The position numbers and the translations under genes are program-made. The notes below the pieces were generated by a model. The model was given only the letters and a program-made list of their open reading frames with translations, searched no databases and was not told the DNA's origin. A stretch of 64,000 nucleotides of DNA from Ignelater luminosus (Eukaryota > Arthropoda > Insecta > Coleoptera > Elateridae), in the NCBI GenBank assembly GCA_011009095.1, contig VTPC01000791.1, positions 381,910 to 445,909 on the forward strand. The letters run 5' to 3'. Shown here one piece after another: positions 1-10,900 of this stretch. Numbering within the stretch: position 1 is the stretch's first letter; each line of letters opens with the position of its first letter.

Positions 1-571
1 TTAATTTTCTCAAATTATTTACCCAAACTTTTCTTCATTCTTCATTCAGGTAATTAAAGAAAGGTGGGTTCTTGTCCCTCGAATTTCATGCAACCTACTG
101 CATCCTTCCATATTACATACGTCCAGCACCGCAGAGTCATCGAGGTCTTGGATACTACCCCCTAGGTTCGCGCATACCAAATAAAACTTTTAAACGATTC
201 AGGAAAGGAGCTAAAAAAATCTAAATAGACGTGTATCCCTCACGTGCCATCTTAAATGTCTTGTTAAATATTGTACAGAAAAACATTTTGTTATGTTAAA
301 GAATATGATACAAAAATTTTTTAATTTTGGCTGAGCAATATGTGTGAAAAGCAGACTCAATATTGTACTTTATAATTTAGTCATTTTTTTATGTGGAAAT
401 ATTTTCCATACTGGATTACTATTTGACAGTTCAAGTCAAGACAAGTAATGTTAAACTTGGGCATGGATGTATCTATTAAGATTCAACACGTTTCTGGATT
501 GCTCAGTATTTTATAGATGGTGATTTATTTACAATACAAAGTAAACCCTTTACAGTTTTTGTTTCTATATG
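1..571. other. Intergenic, no gene seen
   Basis: AT-rich flank downstream of the serine protease homologue. No open frame, repeat or RNA gene was recognised in it. Confidence 0.5.
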
Positions 572-721
572 CTGTTCACGATCTTTTTCCTATATTACTC
601 TTTATATTATAATATGATGTAATACAAAAAGCACGTGTTAATATATTTGAATATATTTCGGGTATAACAACGGATCCCAAAAATATTGTGATCAACCCCA
701 TGTAGAAAAGATCGTGAACAG
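572..721. mobile_element. Small MITE-like inverted-repeat element
   Basis: A 150-bp segment starts with CTGTTCACGATCTTTT and ends with its reverse complement (AAAAGATCGTGAACAG), giving 16-bp terminal inverted repeats. The flanks are ATAT-rich and could hold a short target duplication, which cannot be proved in such sequence. There is no coding capacity. It lies about 85 bp past the stop codon of the minus-strand protease homologue, so it may contribute to that gene's 3' UTR or polyadenylation region. Confidence 0.6.
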
Positions 722-805
722 TATATACTTAAATATTGCATCATGTATACGTACTACATATATATTTTGTTTGTATCAATAAACAATAAAGCACTAACAA
801 TATTT

Positions 806-3800
806 CTATGGTTCAATGTTTTTCTCTATCCACTCTAAGTATTTCTGAACCTTTGTATGTACATCGATGGAGTGTGGCCCACAGACCTTAGGCTGCAACG
901 ATATACCTTCTTGACGCCATTGTAATCTATGCGATACCATGACGGGTCCCCCGTAATCTCCTCCGCAAGTATCTTCGTCGCTGTTTTCAAGTGACACAGT
1001 ACATAGATGAGTGTCAGTTATATTGATATACCATTTCAAATCCCGACTTTTCAATCTTTCCCCACAGTCTTCATTTGATATTAGTTCGGCTAATATCTTT
1101 TTTTTAATAGTAATCTCTTCACCAACGGCGTATTCTAAATCCCAGCCAGAGATAGTCATTGCATCTCCAATGTTTGAAAATTTCGTATCAGGAAGTGGTA
1201 AACATATAGGACGTATATAATCTAAAACATGCATTTAAATATAAATTTGCTGCGTGGTTCTAGCAACAAAAGAAACCAACATTGTTTTTGGGCGTTTGGA
1301 CTAAAATTTCTTTTATTTTATCAATCTAACTGGCCTCACACGTTTTGTCTTAAATTCTAAGTTAGTAAGAATATACCTAACAGATTAGATAAATATGTTC
1401 AATCGCTGATTTAAAATGTCTTGCTAAATTTTATAAAACTGTCAAACTATCCACAAACAATTGCGATTCCTAATTATGAAATACTTAAGTAACGTTTTTA
1501 CCAGAATACTGTACTTCTCCATTTAATCTTACAAGTGCTATGTCATTCCTGTAAGAGTCGTCTAGTATGTAGTCTGGATGGATTATGGTTTTGTTCACTG
1601 TGTAATCCATAACGGGATCGCTACATTCTTGAATACCATCCTCCAAAACGCAATCGGTATCATTACCAATATGATACTCTCCAAGTCGAACCTCCATTCT
1701 GTAATTTCAATCAATACACTTTAATGAAACCAGACAGTCTTTACAGCTACTAAACAATTAGTCCTTATACTCTATAACACAAGAAGAAAAAAAAAGAATT
1801 TACTTTAAGAAAAAGATGATAATTAGAGAGAAATACCAACTAATGCAAGTGACTAAAAGAAGGACGAGTTAGTCAGTTTGCCTGTACACAGAAGTGATAC
1901 CCCGTTTTTTTTGTTTCTTTCATACATCCTTATTCAGAGCCTGACTGGAAAAAAACACGTTCGAATGAGCAAGAAATAAATGCCGCAAAAGAGACAGATA
2001 AAGACAATTTAGTAGGTGTTAGGACTTTGCAATGGTTTATAGCTATTCAGCATGACCAGAAACGACGTTTGTAGATGAGACTAGGATCCTACCGGCATGG
2101 CAGATGGAGGTCCCTGTAATGCTTCTCTGGAGTGATCCAGCGATGACTGTGGTAAACCTGTACGATATAACTTACACAAAAGGTAACTACAGAATATTTT
2201 ATTCTACCATACAAAAATGGAAAAACGCAAACAGTGGTTTTCTTTATTATCTAGGCATCCTAAGTCTTACGTTTCCCAGATACGTGGGCTAGTACAATGA
2301 TGAAAGACCGTGGTGTAATGTATAACAAACTTGAGTATTTTTGATTGGTATAAAAGGAATTGGAATACCATGAGTTCAACCAAGCAAGTCTTATTAAAAT
2401 TGTTCCTGTGAAAATTGTACGAACTTGTACCATGTTTGATGTTTCTTCTTTAAACACTAAGATGAAAACGAATATGAATGTAGCCCATCATATTATGATA
2501 ATGAGATAGTATCAAAGACCTAGGACTTTATGATTGCAGTTGTTATTTTTCTTTTCATTAATATGTCAGCAGTGAAACATAACTTACTGGTATCTTATTT
2601 TTATTTGTTGTTAATTGTGACCTTAATTAAGTTGCTCGTGAAAAAATGTAGTTGTTTATAGTAATTATTGTTTTAACATTCATGCGAGTGTAAAAAGTTT
2701 AACGATCAAAGAGTAGCCAAAAGAATCAATCAATCAGCAAATGATGATGATGATACTTTTGAATTAGTTACTAACATAATTTTTGACACGATCGTGTAAC
2801 TAACCTTTTATATGGGAAAACATTTGTTACTAAAATACGTAACTATAAACTTTACGATATAGTTCGTACGATAATAGATATTTTTGCACGACCACCTGTA
2901 AAGTTGGCGCTTTACAACTAGTTGCCATTGTCAAAAGTTGACAATTATAAACATTTGCAATTAATTTCACGTATCGATGTTATAATGGCCGTATCGATGT
3001 CGTAATGAAATCATTATGCGTTCCTATGATCTTGGCCAATTTCATTTTTTAATCTACCGTCAATGGTTTTTCTTTATTATTTTCTTTAAAATACGGTCGT
3101 GCAAAAATATTGTATACAACTCGAGTGTAAAGTGTGTTTTTTGAAGTCGTACTTCCTACTCATTCAAAAAACTTCATTTTACACTCTTGTTATATAAATA
3201 ATTATTATGTTATTAGTACATAATGCAGGACTTTATTGAACGAGCCTGGTTTATGGCTGAGCGAGCGAAGCGACCGAGGTCATAATCAAAGGCGAGTCAA
3301 TAACAGTTATTTATGCAACAAGTGAGTAAAGTGTATCTTTTTTTCTCGAGAAAGAAAGTTTACCGCACGAGCCGAAGGCGTGTGCGCGAATCCACCGAGT
3401 GAGAAAAAGTAACTTTACTGACGAATTGTTTACAAAACTTTTTTCATATTCGTAATAAAAATCAAGAACTATCTACTTCAAAAACAGCTTTTTTTCAAAA
3501 ACATTGATATTAAATGTACAATTAGTGTGTATCATAGCAACGGCATGTTCTATGTTTTGTGTTTAAATATTTTGCGTTAAAAATTAATACTTTTTTTCAC
3601 TCAAATGCGTGAAAAAATGAACCGTTATGGCACTTTTTTCACGCTTCCAGCGCGATGAAACAAACGCATCCTTTATAAACAAAATTTAATAAAAAATGTT
3701 GCACTTTTTTTTAACGAACGTGGAAAAAGTCATGTTATGTACGAGTAACATACATTATTTTATGTTCTACTGCTTTGAATAACAAAAATAATAACCATAA

Positions 3801-5793
3801 AAAAATTTAAAAATTAATTTGTCCATTTTGACATTTATGAAAGTATAAATATAAAAGGGTTCTTTGGCTGTTGCTATAGTTATTATAGTATATTATTCAA
3901 CGAGCACATAATATAGGTTATTATTCAAGAGGATGAAGTTTACACATGAGCCGAAGGCGAGTGTATAAATCACCTCAGTGAATAATGCTCATTATGTGCA
4001 AGTCGAATGCGACGTTTTATCCACGATTCTAACACTTCTGAGGAAGATCTGGAGGTGGATTCCCTGAGGGAGGCGATGTCCAAATTCTTGAATATGTAGA
4101 AGTCAATGAAAGTAAACAATCTTCACAAAGAGAGTTTTAGACCTGGAATACAAGAATCCTCTGAAGACTATGTTCAAATTTCTTTTCTAACAATAAATAG
4201 TTTGACATTATAACAATTTCTATTTTGTTTATATCTGTAAATAGGTAACCAACAAAACACCGCCAGTGAATAAAATCCATACAATTCACTAGTGTATTAT
4301 GGTTACGCGTATAACGACTATATTATTGAAGAGTCGTAGATAAATGTTATTTATATTATGTAACAATGTATTATCTGACATTGACAGTAGAGTCCAATTT
4401 ACTTTATATTTATATTACTAGTACAATAAAGCATAGTTTTCTGGACTGAAAACGCTATTATAAACTAAGTATTTACGATGCAGTAGGACATAAAATAAAT
4501 TTTTTTGTTGATCATTGTCACATTGACATAAAAAGCTACCAGTTTATCAAATTGCTTGAATAAGTAAAGATATCTGCTTTAATTGTAAGAGTGAAACAGT
4601 TTTCTTTAATGAAATAAAAATATTGTTAACTACTTAGCTAAAAATCATGACTCTATGAAAGCAAGAAGAAACAGAAGATTATTATCACCGTCACGTGAGG
4701 AACGCTCATGCCATTTGAGGGACGCATGTAAATTAGTGAATGGAGACAATTTAGATTTTACTGGAACTTATACCTTGATGTGTCCAGGATGTTAAGTTAC
4801 AATGGCAAACAAGATTTTTTTATATTTCTACAATTCGGAGGTAAAAAATAAAAGCTTTAGTGAGCACTTCTAATGCATCAGTGGCTGAAATATGAATTAG
4901 AGGAAGGGGCAGACAAGCACCTTTTTTAAAAACTGAGTTACGCTACTAGAAACACATAAGCTACCAAACCCTTCACATGATCTAAAGAAGAGAAGGAAAA
5001 GTGCTATAGAAGATTGTCAAGATCTGCGACATAGTGATTTCTTTTATTATCCAAGCAACTTAAATCTTAAATTTTCCAGATACCCTAAGTACTGCTGGCT
5101 AATGATGAAACGTCGTGGGTTAATGATTAACAAAGTTAAATATTTCTAATTGGTATAAAAGTAAAGTACCGGTAAGTTAACAAGGAAAGTCGCATTCAAC
5201 GTATTGTTTTGAAAAAGTTAAAGATGCCCTCCAAAAATCTATTTGTATAACAGTAAATCTTACTTACAAAACAATTTCTTGAAAACTGACGCAACGCGCT
5301 GATGTTAATACGTATTTATTGTTAATTAAAGAACCCAGACAAGGATACATTATATTAGGAGGGAACCCTCTTTTCCATTTGAATGCTAAACGGGCTAACC
5401 ATGGAAATTCAGTAATGGCAGTACTGTTGGTGTCGTGTGAATAGTCATCAGAATGTTGATAACCACAATACTTTCTGTTAGCTAGCAAGTGTTTATTGTT
5501 TGTCTTTTTTACGCAGCACACTAGCGAATCGACATCGACATAACCACAAACTGATTGACGCACAAATTCAGTTGCACCATCTACTTTGTTTGCGATCATC
5601 TCACGAAGCGAATGACATTCACGTAACAAAATACATTCACCAGGTGCATTATCAGGTGTTGTACATGGTTCTAAAAGTAGTAATATCTATTCTTAATAAC
5701 GAAGCAAACGGCAATAGGGAAACACTTACCAGAGTTTATGTTTAATAGTATTAACAACAAATGAAAAACTACAAAACTAACATAAGACAACAT
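806..5793 (-). CDS. CLIP-domain serine protease homologue (catalytically dead)
   Basis: Four exons on the minus strand (5793-5730, 5670-5268, 1698-1502, 1221-806) have GT-AG junctions and consistent phase and give 359 aa. Residues 1-21 are a hydrophobic signal peptide. A CLIP domain follows with six Cys (24, 34, 40, 63, 73, 74), then an S1 trypsin-like domain to the C-terminus. The catalytic Asp is kept (NDIALVRL, Asp208). The His motif reads TSARC instead of TAAHC (Arg147) and the Ser motif reads GDYGGP instead of GDSGGP (Tyr311). The normal R|IVGG activation cleavage is also absent; the linker reaches AITEFPW without it. In insects such homologues act as non-catalytic cofactors in melanisation and Toll cascades or in binding; that role is inference here. 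Intron 2 is 3.6 kb and contains the hairpin cluster. The structure is complete and shows no frameshift, so it is probably a functional gene rather than a pseudogene. Confidence 0.85.
2232..2455 (+). repeat. Copy A of a ~200-bp duplicated segment with TATA motif
   Basis: This segment is recognisably similar to 5034-5235 in the same orientation. Shared stretches include a TTTATTAT block, CCAGATAC, TGATGAAA and TTGGTATAAAAG. The TATAAAAG at about 2348 followed about 30 bp later by TTCAACC looks like a core promoter, but no intact gene follows on the plus strand. It lies inside intron 2 of the protease homologue. Best reading: diverged copies of a short duplication, or ends of an old mobile element. 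Confidence 0.45.
2878..3112. mobile_element. MITE-like element with ~16-bp inverted ends
   Basis: The left end reads ATATTTTTGCACGACC and the right end is its reverse complement (GGTCGTGCAAAAATAT). The 235-bp interior is non-coding and includes a short repeated TATCGATGT motif. It is the first member of the hairpin-rich cluster in the protease-homologue intron. Confidence 0.55.
3122..4003. repeat. Cluster of imperfect hairpins with GAGC(C)GAAGGCG-type loops
   Basis: At least four inverted-repeat units occur: 3122-3187, 3230-3310, 3320-3424 and 3895-4003. Arms are about 20-30 nt and imperfect. The last three carry GC-rich loops of one style (GAGCGAAGCGACCGAG, GAGCCGAAGGCGTGTG, GAGCCGAAGGCGAGTG). 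No coding potential was seen. Loop sequence is better kept than arm sequence between units. They look like dispersed foldback repeats that accumulated at one place; their type is not known to me. Confidence 0.55.
5034..5235 (+). repeat. Copy B of the ~200-bp duplicated segment with TATA motif
   Basis: Diverged direct repeat of 2232-2455, again with TTGGTATAAAAG (about 5152) and a downstream CATTCAAC that resembles an initiator. It ends just beyond the splice donor side of protease-homologue exon 2 (5268). No plus-strand gene follows. Confidence 0.45.
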
Positions 5794-5799
5794 GTTAAC

Positions 5800-7930
5800 T
5801 TTTAGTAAAATCACTAACGCAACCACATAGTATGTATATTATTAAAAAAAATGATTTGAAATTGAATAAAACATGCACCTCGCGGTCAAATATCGAAGAA
5901 CAGTTCTCATATAACCAATTTTATTGTTATTTTAATAGTCGGGAATCCGTAACCTTGCAGCAAGCACTTTTTGTGCTCTAAAAGTTTTGTTCAAACATCC
6001 ACAAGACCAAGAACTGGTAATTTTCCAAAACCTGTAATTCCCCACAATGCGACGTAATTTTAACTTTAACTCTCTGTAATTTGTGGAATCAGAAGGCAAT
6101 AAACATTGCTGAAATATAGAGTTACAATAAATGAGTCTCTCTTAAATTAATATTTATTTAGACCGAATTTACCAAATATAAAATAAATTCATCTTCATAT
6201 AGAGAATATCGTAAGAAGGTGACTCTCTATGTGCATTAATGTAAACAGTGATGTATTCTTAAGATTTATCGACACCATTTCAGAATAGTCGTGAAATTGC
6301 TGCATGTGAACTTGATTACGATAAATGTTCATTTTCCAAAAATAATTTAAAGGAAATTAGTAGATAGATATAGGTTCATTTTTTCATCTCTAAAGCAGCT
6401 ACAGTTAGCAGACGTCAATATATCTAAACTGTCAGGCAGTGATCTGAAAGAGTTAGCTATAGACTAGCAGTGATCATAAGCGCATTACTCTTAAAACAAA
6501 TAAAAGCATACCTACGTTTGTATAACTTTTCAAAAAATAATTGCTAGGTAAAAACCACCTATAGATATAGGATTTTATTCTATGTAAAGGGAATTCACCC
6601 TTTATTGTAAAGATTATTATATCTATAGACAGAAAAAGAAACAAGCAAAGAAGGGTTAACAACAGCTGCTGCCTACTTTAATGCCACATTAGTTGCATCG
6701 TAGAAGTGTGTACGTAAGTGTGAACCCCGCTTAAAAACGTGTTTTTCTGTAATTAAGTACCAGAAACACAACAAGTTAAATTGTATTAGCCGTGGAATTT
6801 ATTTATTACCACTATGTTTCTATGAGTTATACATCTCACCAGGGGTACTTTCATTGGGTACCCTATAAAGGAAACTAATAACGATTGATAACAAAAACCT
6901 ATAAATACAAGAGCAACATTTAATGGGGGAGATTATTATTTTGTCAAGTGAAGAAGCAAGTTATATAATGTGATAAACACCTGTATTATTTAGTTATTAG
7001 TACATAATTTTGATTATTTTTTTAATAGTAGAATCATTCTGAATGATATAAGGAAAGATACGAATTATTATTTATTATGTGATGCAAAAAAATTTCATTA
7101 GAATTAGATTATGTTTGTGGTCATATTAAATTTATGGTAAAGGAAAATTATGTATTAACATGGTTGGATTTTTTACATGACATGTGAGTTTAGCTCATCT
7201 TTGATAAGAAATGTTTTAAATAGATGTAAATCATAAAGGATGAGTCTGTTTCTGAATTTGATTGCAACAAGTGCACATGCACTAATTTACTAATTTATTT
7301 AAAATAAAATCAAAATAAAACCAACAAGGATTTTTCATTTAACATTTCTAGCATCGTCACGCGATAATTGATATTTCGTAACTTAACTTTTTCAAATTTT
7401 AAGAGTTAATTGAAAAGTAACCAACGTTTACTTATATTCACTAATGTATGTAAATAGTAAATGAAATAAAGCTTTTTAAAAACTCTTGACTGTTTGTTAA
7501 AAGTAATTTATGTGCAGAAGTATCAATTTCTTTATTTAATATGCCTGTGTACGTATTCGGGGTCGCTTCCAAACACACAACATTAAATAAAAAAGTTGTA
7601 AATTTTAAATATACATTTCTTATTTTTGAACGTTATAAGCAGAAAAAACCGACGAATACGTATACGAGGTCATGGTATTTCCAATCGTGGTTCTGTCTCG
7701 GGCAATTACACAAAACTTGTTTTTACTCCGTAAAATCCGTAGCAAAATAACATCAGTTGCATAGATTTACTTGTGGGAAGCACAAGAATCTGCCACTTGG
7801 TATTCACTAAAGATTAACTCGTGTATTTATAAGTTATCGACATACGGCGAATACATTAAATTCTTTTTTTGGTTAAACTAGTCCACAGGTAAGAAATTTA
7901 CAAAATAATTTAAAGAATTATAAAATTTCT
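5800..7930. other. Intergenic spacer between protease homologue and LRR gene
   Basis: This spacer separates the divergently transcribed protease homologue (minus) and LRR gene (plus), so it should hold both promoters. I see AT-rich sequence and scattered short open frames without protein character. A minus-strand hydrophobic frame at 6474-6662 lacks an ATG and has an in-frame stop just upstream, so it is not used as the signal exon. Confidence 0.5.
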
Positions 7931-7960
7931 TATAAAAAGAATCGTTTTACCTTCAGATTT
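7931..7960 (+). promoter_or_regulatory. Candidate TATA box and initiator of the LRR gene
   Basis: TATAAAAAG at 7931-7939 is followed about 20 bp later by CTTCAGATTT, which fits an arthropod initiator (TCAKT-like). The ATG is at 7970, which would leave a very short 5' UTR. Spacing is plausible but there is no transcript evidence. Confidence 0.4.
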
Positions 7961-7969
7961 GAATAAAAA

Positions 7970-10900
7970 ATGAAGAACCATCTTCTTTTCATTCTTTTTA
8001 CAACCTGGCTTTGCATAGAATATGCCACACAAGAATGCTATATCGGTACGAGTGATCATCTCTTTTGCCGAGATGTAAACTCTCAAAAAGAATTAAACGA
8101 TACAATTCTAAAAACTTTAGAACGGCATGCCGTACCTATAACAGATTTTACAAGCCTATACGTGTACGGCGAAATGAATGAGTTGAATATAAGCTCGTTG
8201 ATTATTTCATCAAATACGAAGAAATTAAAAGTTTGGAAAAGGATTACGATACTGCAAGGAAGTCCACCTGAGACGGCAGGACACAGTTCTTTTCCAGGTA
8301 TTTGAAATAGTTGTTTTTGTTATAGAAATCATTATTTAAGTATGACAATTGTACTTTTTTAATTTTAACGTGACGTAACGAGAAAATTCTATAGCGGTTT
8401 TTTTACATTGCGGCGTAATGAGTATGCAGCAGGGGGTGTGCAATAGACCTTATTAGTAATTGCAAAGCATGTAGGGAAATCTGACCCCATGCATAACGAT
8501 ACCTTCTTTACCGACCTATCTATAGATTAAAAAAAACTGAATATTTTAATTTTTCAATTTCTAATATAAAAAGTATGTTAAAAATATATCTCATTTAATT
8601 ATAAAATTGAAGGGAGAGATTTAGTTGATTCAATACATTTAGAATGCACAGAAATAATGTATTTTCAGACAAACAAAATTTTATGAACTTCCTTATTACT
8701 ATTGTATATGTCAATATTTTTAGTTTACCTAGTCATGCTTTATATTATTCCAACAAGAAATAACTAGACACAAGAAATAAATAACTACACACAAGAAATA
8801 AGGTTAATTTAATAATTAATCCCAAGAAATAACTATACATAACCTACATACAACCCACTGTTCATAAACTAGACAAAAAAAATCATGTGCGAATACGTCA
8901 GATTTTAAAGCATTCAACTGCCGCGCTTTCACGCACGTATTACTTAACCTCAAAATCTTGTCTTATGATTTTAATAAGCCAGCGTTTCTTTTTCGACAAC
9001 CAATATTATAACACGTCAAAATCTTATATAAGCATTTGTGTTATATTTATTTCAAGTTATTTGTAGTGTAGGCTCTATCCTTTCAAATTGGAAGTTTTGT
9101 GGTCTCCATAAGAAATACATACAATCGTTGCTCCCGCCAAAGTTTACGGTCATACCCCTTGATTACCTATATGTCTAATAGGTGGCTCTGACCTTTTCAA
9201 TAAGGTGTATTGTTTTAATAAGGCAGGACATGTTATTAGTGGGGGGGGGGACAACAACTGACGGGAAGACTAGTAGCGCTGTAGTGGAATTAGTGTAGTG
9301 GGAAATTTAAATTCCAATTTATATTTTATACTGCAGGTTAGGTGTAACGAAATATTGAGTTATAAAATTGCATGTAAATTATCATAAAACTAGAGGTGTT
9401 GCAAAAATTCCTTTGTAATATAATGTTTTACATGGTATTTTACAGCCTCTAAATATTTCCTGCAACAAAAGAAAACTAAAAATAATGTTATAACAACACT
9501 ATATTTTGATAAAATTAATTTAACAATATTAGCACAGTTTATAATTAAAAATAACAACAATATTATATTAATCTCTATCACGATAGATCTACAACATACA
9601 AGCTTAACAGATCGGTATAAAATTAAATTGTTATAATCCAATTGTTTAAACTTTTCCAGTTTCAGATTAAGAAAGTTAAAATTAAAGGGTAACTTATATC
9701 TAATGATATTGCTTGCTTGCTTGCAAGTAAGATAGGTATAAAACTTTGAAAAAATACAAGCAAACATAGCAATCCAAACTGTAAAACAATGTTTATCTTA
9801 TTTATATTGCAGACAGAGTTATTTTTCTTAAGAGCGCGGTTTTGACGTTAGAATATAGTAGATGGCAGCACCGTCAAAAATCGAGTAAATAGTTTTTTAT
9901 GATCAGATCATTTATTACTAACTTACAGTTTCTAGAAAGAAGTCTACGAATGCTGCATACATGTACCTTCGTCAATGGCCAATAAAAATCTTGATTCAGG
10001 GTGTATCAGCTAAGAAAAACAATACTTTTGTGCAGAATAACTTGTCTTATTATTTTAAATTTTAAACATAATACTGATAAAAAAAAGTATCCGTTTACTT
10101 GCCTTACTGTAACAACTACCTATCCTGAGAAGTTTGATGCATTTGAATTAGAAATAAAGACACTAGTTAGAAAAAACAAACATTCAATTATTGGGAAGTA
10201 ACGGCAATTGACGAATACAATGCGCAATAATGGAAACTATGAAAAGTATTATAATTTTAGTTCATCTATCTTTAAAGAGATGGCACCACTGTTTTGCAAG
10301 TTATGATGAGATTACATAGGAGAGGATTGTCAACCATATGGATTTTAAATCTCGCGCTATTTTTAACCTTTCAATATATGATTGGATCAGCAATAGACGA
10401 CATGCATTTTGGGGTTACAACGATCTGTCTCTTTTTTATAAACCATTTCTCTTATCTTTATTAATTGAAGTATTGTATTAATAAATTAAAATAACCTAGA
10501 TTAATAAAACATGAAAAACATGGTTTGTAATTAGTAAGAAAGAGACAGATAATAACCCCAGGGTACGTCACATGCACGTTTTCTATTCAAACTTTGATTA
10601 TATCACAGAATTCAAGTAATTCTTATAGGACTTTAGGTCCTTGTTAGACAAATAACAACAATGACAATCCATAAGGTGTGTTTTATGGAAAGGTCTGAAA
10701 TTCTTATTTCTTGTTTTTACATTATTTGGTATTTTTCTTTATTAAGTAAGTAGTTTATTATAAACAAGGTAATCGTGTAGAATACTGGTCCCACACTAAG
10801 ACACTTATAACTCCTATTATATACAATTTCCGTGGAAAATAAGGACACCTTTGCAATAGGCTTTAATACATACAAATAAACAGTTTGCTTTCCTCTTAAT

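Noticed and set aside
6474-6662. Hydrophobic minus-strand frame as the protease homologue's signal peptide
   Set aside because: No ATG and an in-frame TAA upstream. The exon 5793-5730 has an ATG, a signal peptide and a phase-matching donor.
9390-9767. 125-codon minus-strand frame, hydrophobic
   Set aside because: AT-driven amino-acid composition in an intron, with no conserved motif or splice partner.
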